6,884 bases of DNA from Flavobacteriales bacterium (GTDB taxonomy: Bacteria > Bacteroidota > Bacteroidia > Flavobacteriales > Parvicellaceae), in contig JAAZYJ010000008.1 in assembly GCA_014239715.1 (NCBI GenBank), forward strand, positions 1-6,884, written 5' to 3'. Under the pieces are notes generated by a model. The model saw only the letters and a list, made by a program, of their open reading frames with translations. It made no database searches and was not told the DNA's origin. The position numbers were made by a program, and so were the translations under genes. Position 1 is the first letter of the stretch, and each line of letters begins with the position of its first letter. Shown here in pieces: positions 6,757-6,884 of the stretch.

Positions 6757-6884
6757 ATGGTATTCGAATTCAATGGTTTTAAACCTGTCATTCACGAGTC
6801 TGCTTTCATTCATCCTCTTGCAGCTGTTACAGGAAATGTATTTATAGGTGCAGATGTTTATATCGGTCCCGGTGCTGCAATTCG
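6757..6884 (+). CDS. PaaY / gamma-carbonic-anhydrase-like hexapeptide-repeat protein, 5' end only
   Basis: Forty-two full codons are present before the window ends. The peptide runs MVFEFNGFKPVIHESAFIHP, then AAVTGNVFIGADVYIGPGAAI. This matches the start of the PaaY/CaiE/YrdA group of left-handed beta-helix proteins, in which [LIV]G-x4 repeats build a trimeric coil and later histidines bind a catalytic metal; those histidines lie beyond the window. PaaY of the phenylacetate pathway is a thioesterase, whereas other members are gamma-type carbonic anhydrases, so the reaction cannot be settled from this fragment. In-frame ATGs also lie at 6724 and 6727, but 6757 gives the family's usual N-terminus and has an A-rich upstream stretch typical of Bacteroidota. 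A TATCTTGC at 6732-6739 is an imperfect -7 box in a fitting place. Confidence 0.85.
   Translation, partial: MVFEFNGFKPVIHESAFIHPLAAVTGNVFIGADVYIGPGAAI

Overview
The window looks like a chromosomal segment from a Bacteroidota bacterium, probably of the Flavobacteriales or Cytophagales type. Three things point there: a protein ending in a type A type IX secretion (T9SS) sorting domain, promoter-like boxes matching the Bacteroidota -7 consensus TAnnTTTG, and gene starts without a well-placed Shine-Dalgarno. Everything reads as vertically inherited core or lineage-specific content. I see no insertion sequence, integrase, CRISPR array, tRNA or rRNA.

Layout. The left edge holds the last 32 codons of a + strand rdgB (XTP/dITP pyrophosphatase). 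Its stop codon overlaps the stop codon of a convergent ddl (D-alanine--D-alanine ligase, - strand, 98-1066). A 121-bp divergent spacer then carries one Bacteroidota-type -7 box for each direction (1084-1091 for ddl, 1165-1172 for the + strand). A compact + strand operon follows: a membrane-anchored PASTA-domain protein (1188-2099), a 754-residue secreted T9SS cargo protein (2096-4360) and an RluD-type 23S rRNA pseudouridine synthase (4360-5388). These overlap by 4 nt (ATGA) and 1 nt (TAATG). The operon probably ends at a hairpin plus T-tract (5417-5444) that overlaps the stop codon of the next, convergent gene. That - strand gene (5430-6560) encodes an exported protein with a CsgG/TolB/LpoB-like N-terminal domain and a glycine- and aromatic-rich beta-structured C-terminal part. 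A 196-bp divergent spacer with short AT-rich direct repeats and a small dyad separates it from the start of a + strand PaaY/gamma-carbonic-anhydrase-like hexapeptide-repeat protein, which the right edge cuts off.

How the genes fit together. Ddl makes the D-Ala-D-Ala dipeptide for peptidoglycan precursors. PASTA domains in other bacteria bind peptidoglycan or muropeptides. Facing promoters for ddl and the PASTA operon therefore suggest a cell-envelope locus. Coupling of a large secreted surface protein of unknown role and a ribosomal RNA modifying enzyme to the PASTA gene is the least explained part. The most interesting unknowns are the T9SS cargo protein, the two-helix, cysteine-bearing PASTA protein and the CsgG/LpoB-like exported protein. 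I see no clear sign of a wholly new system.
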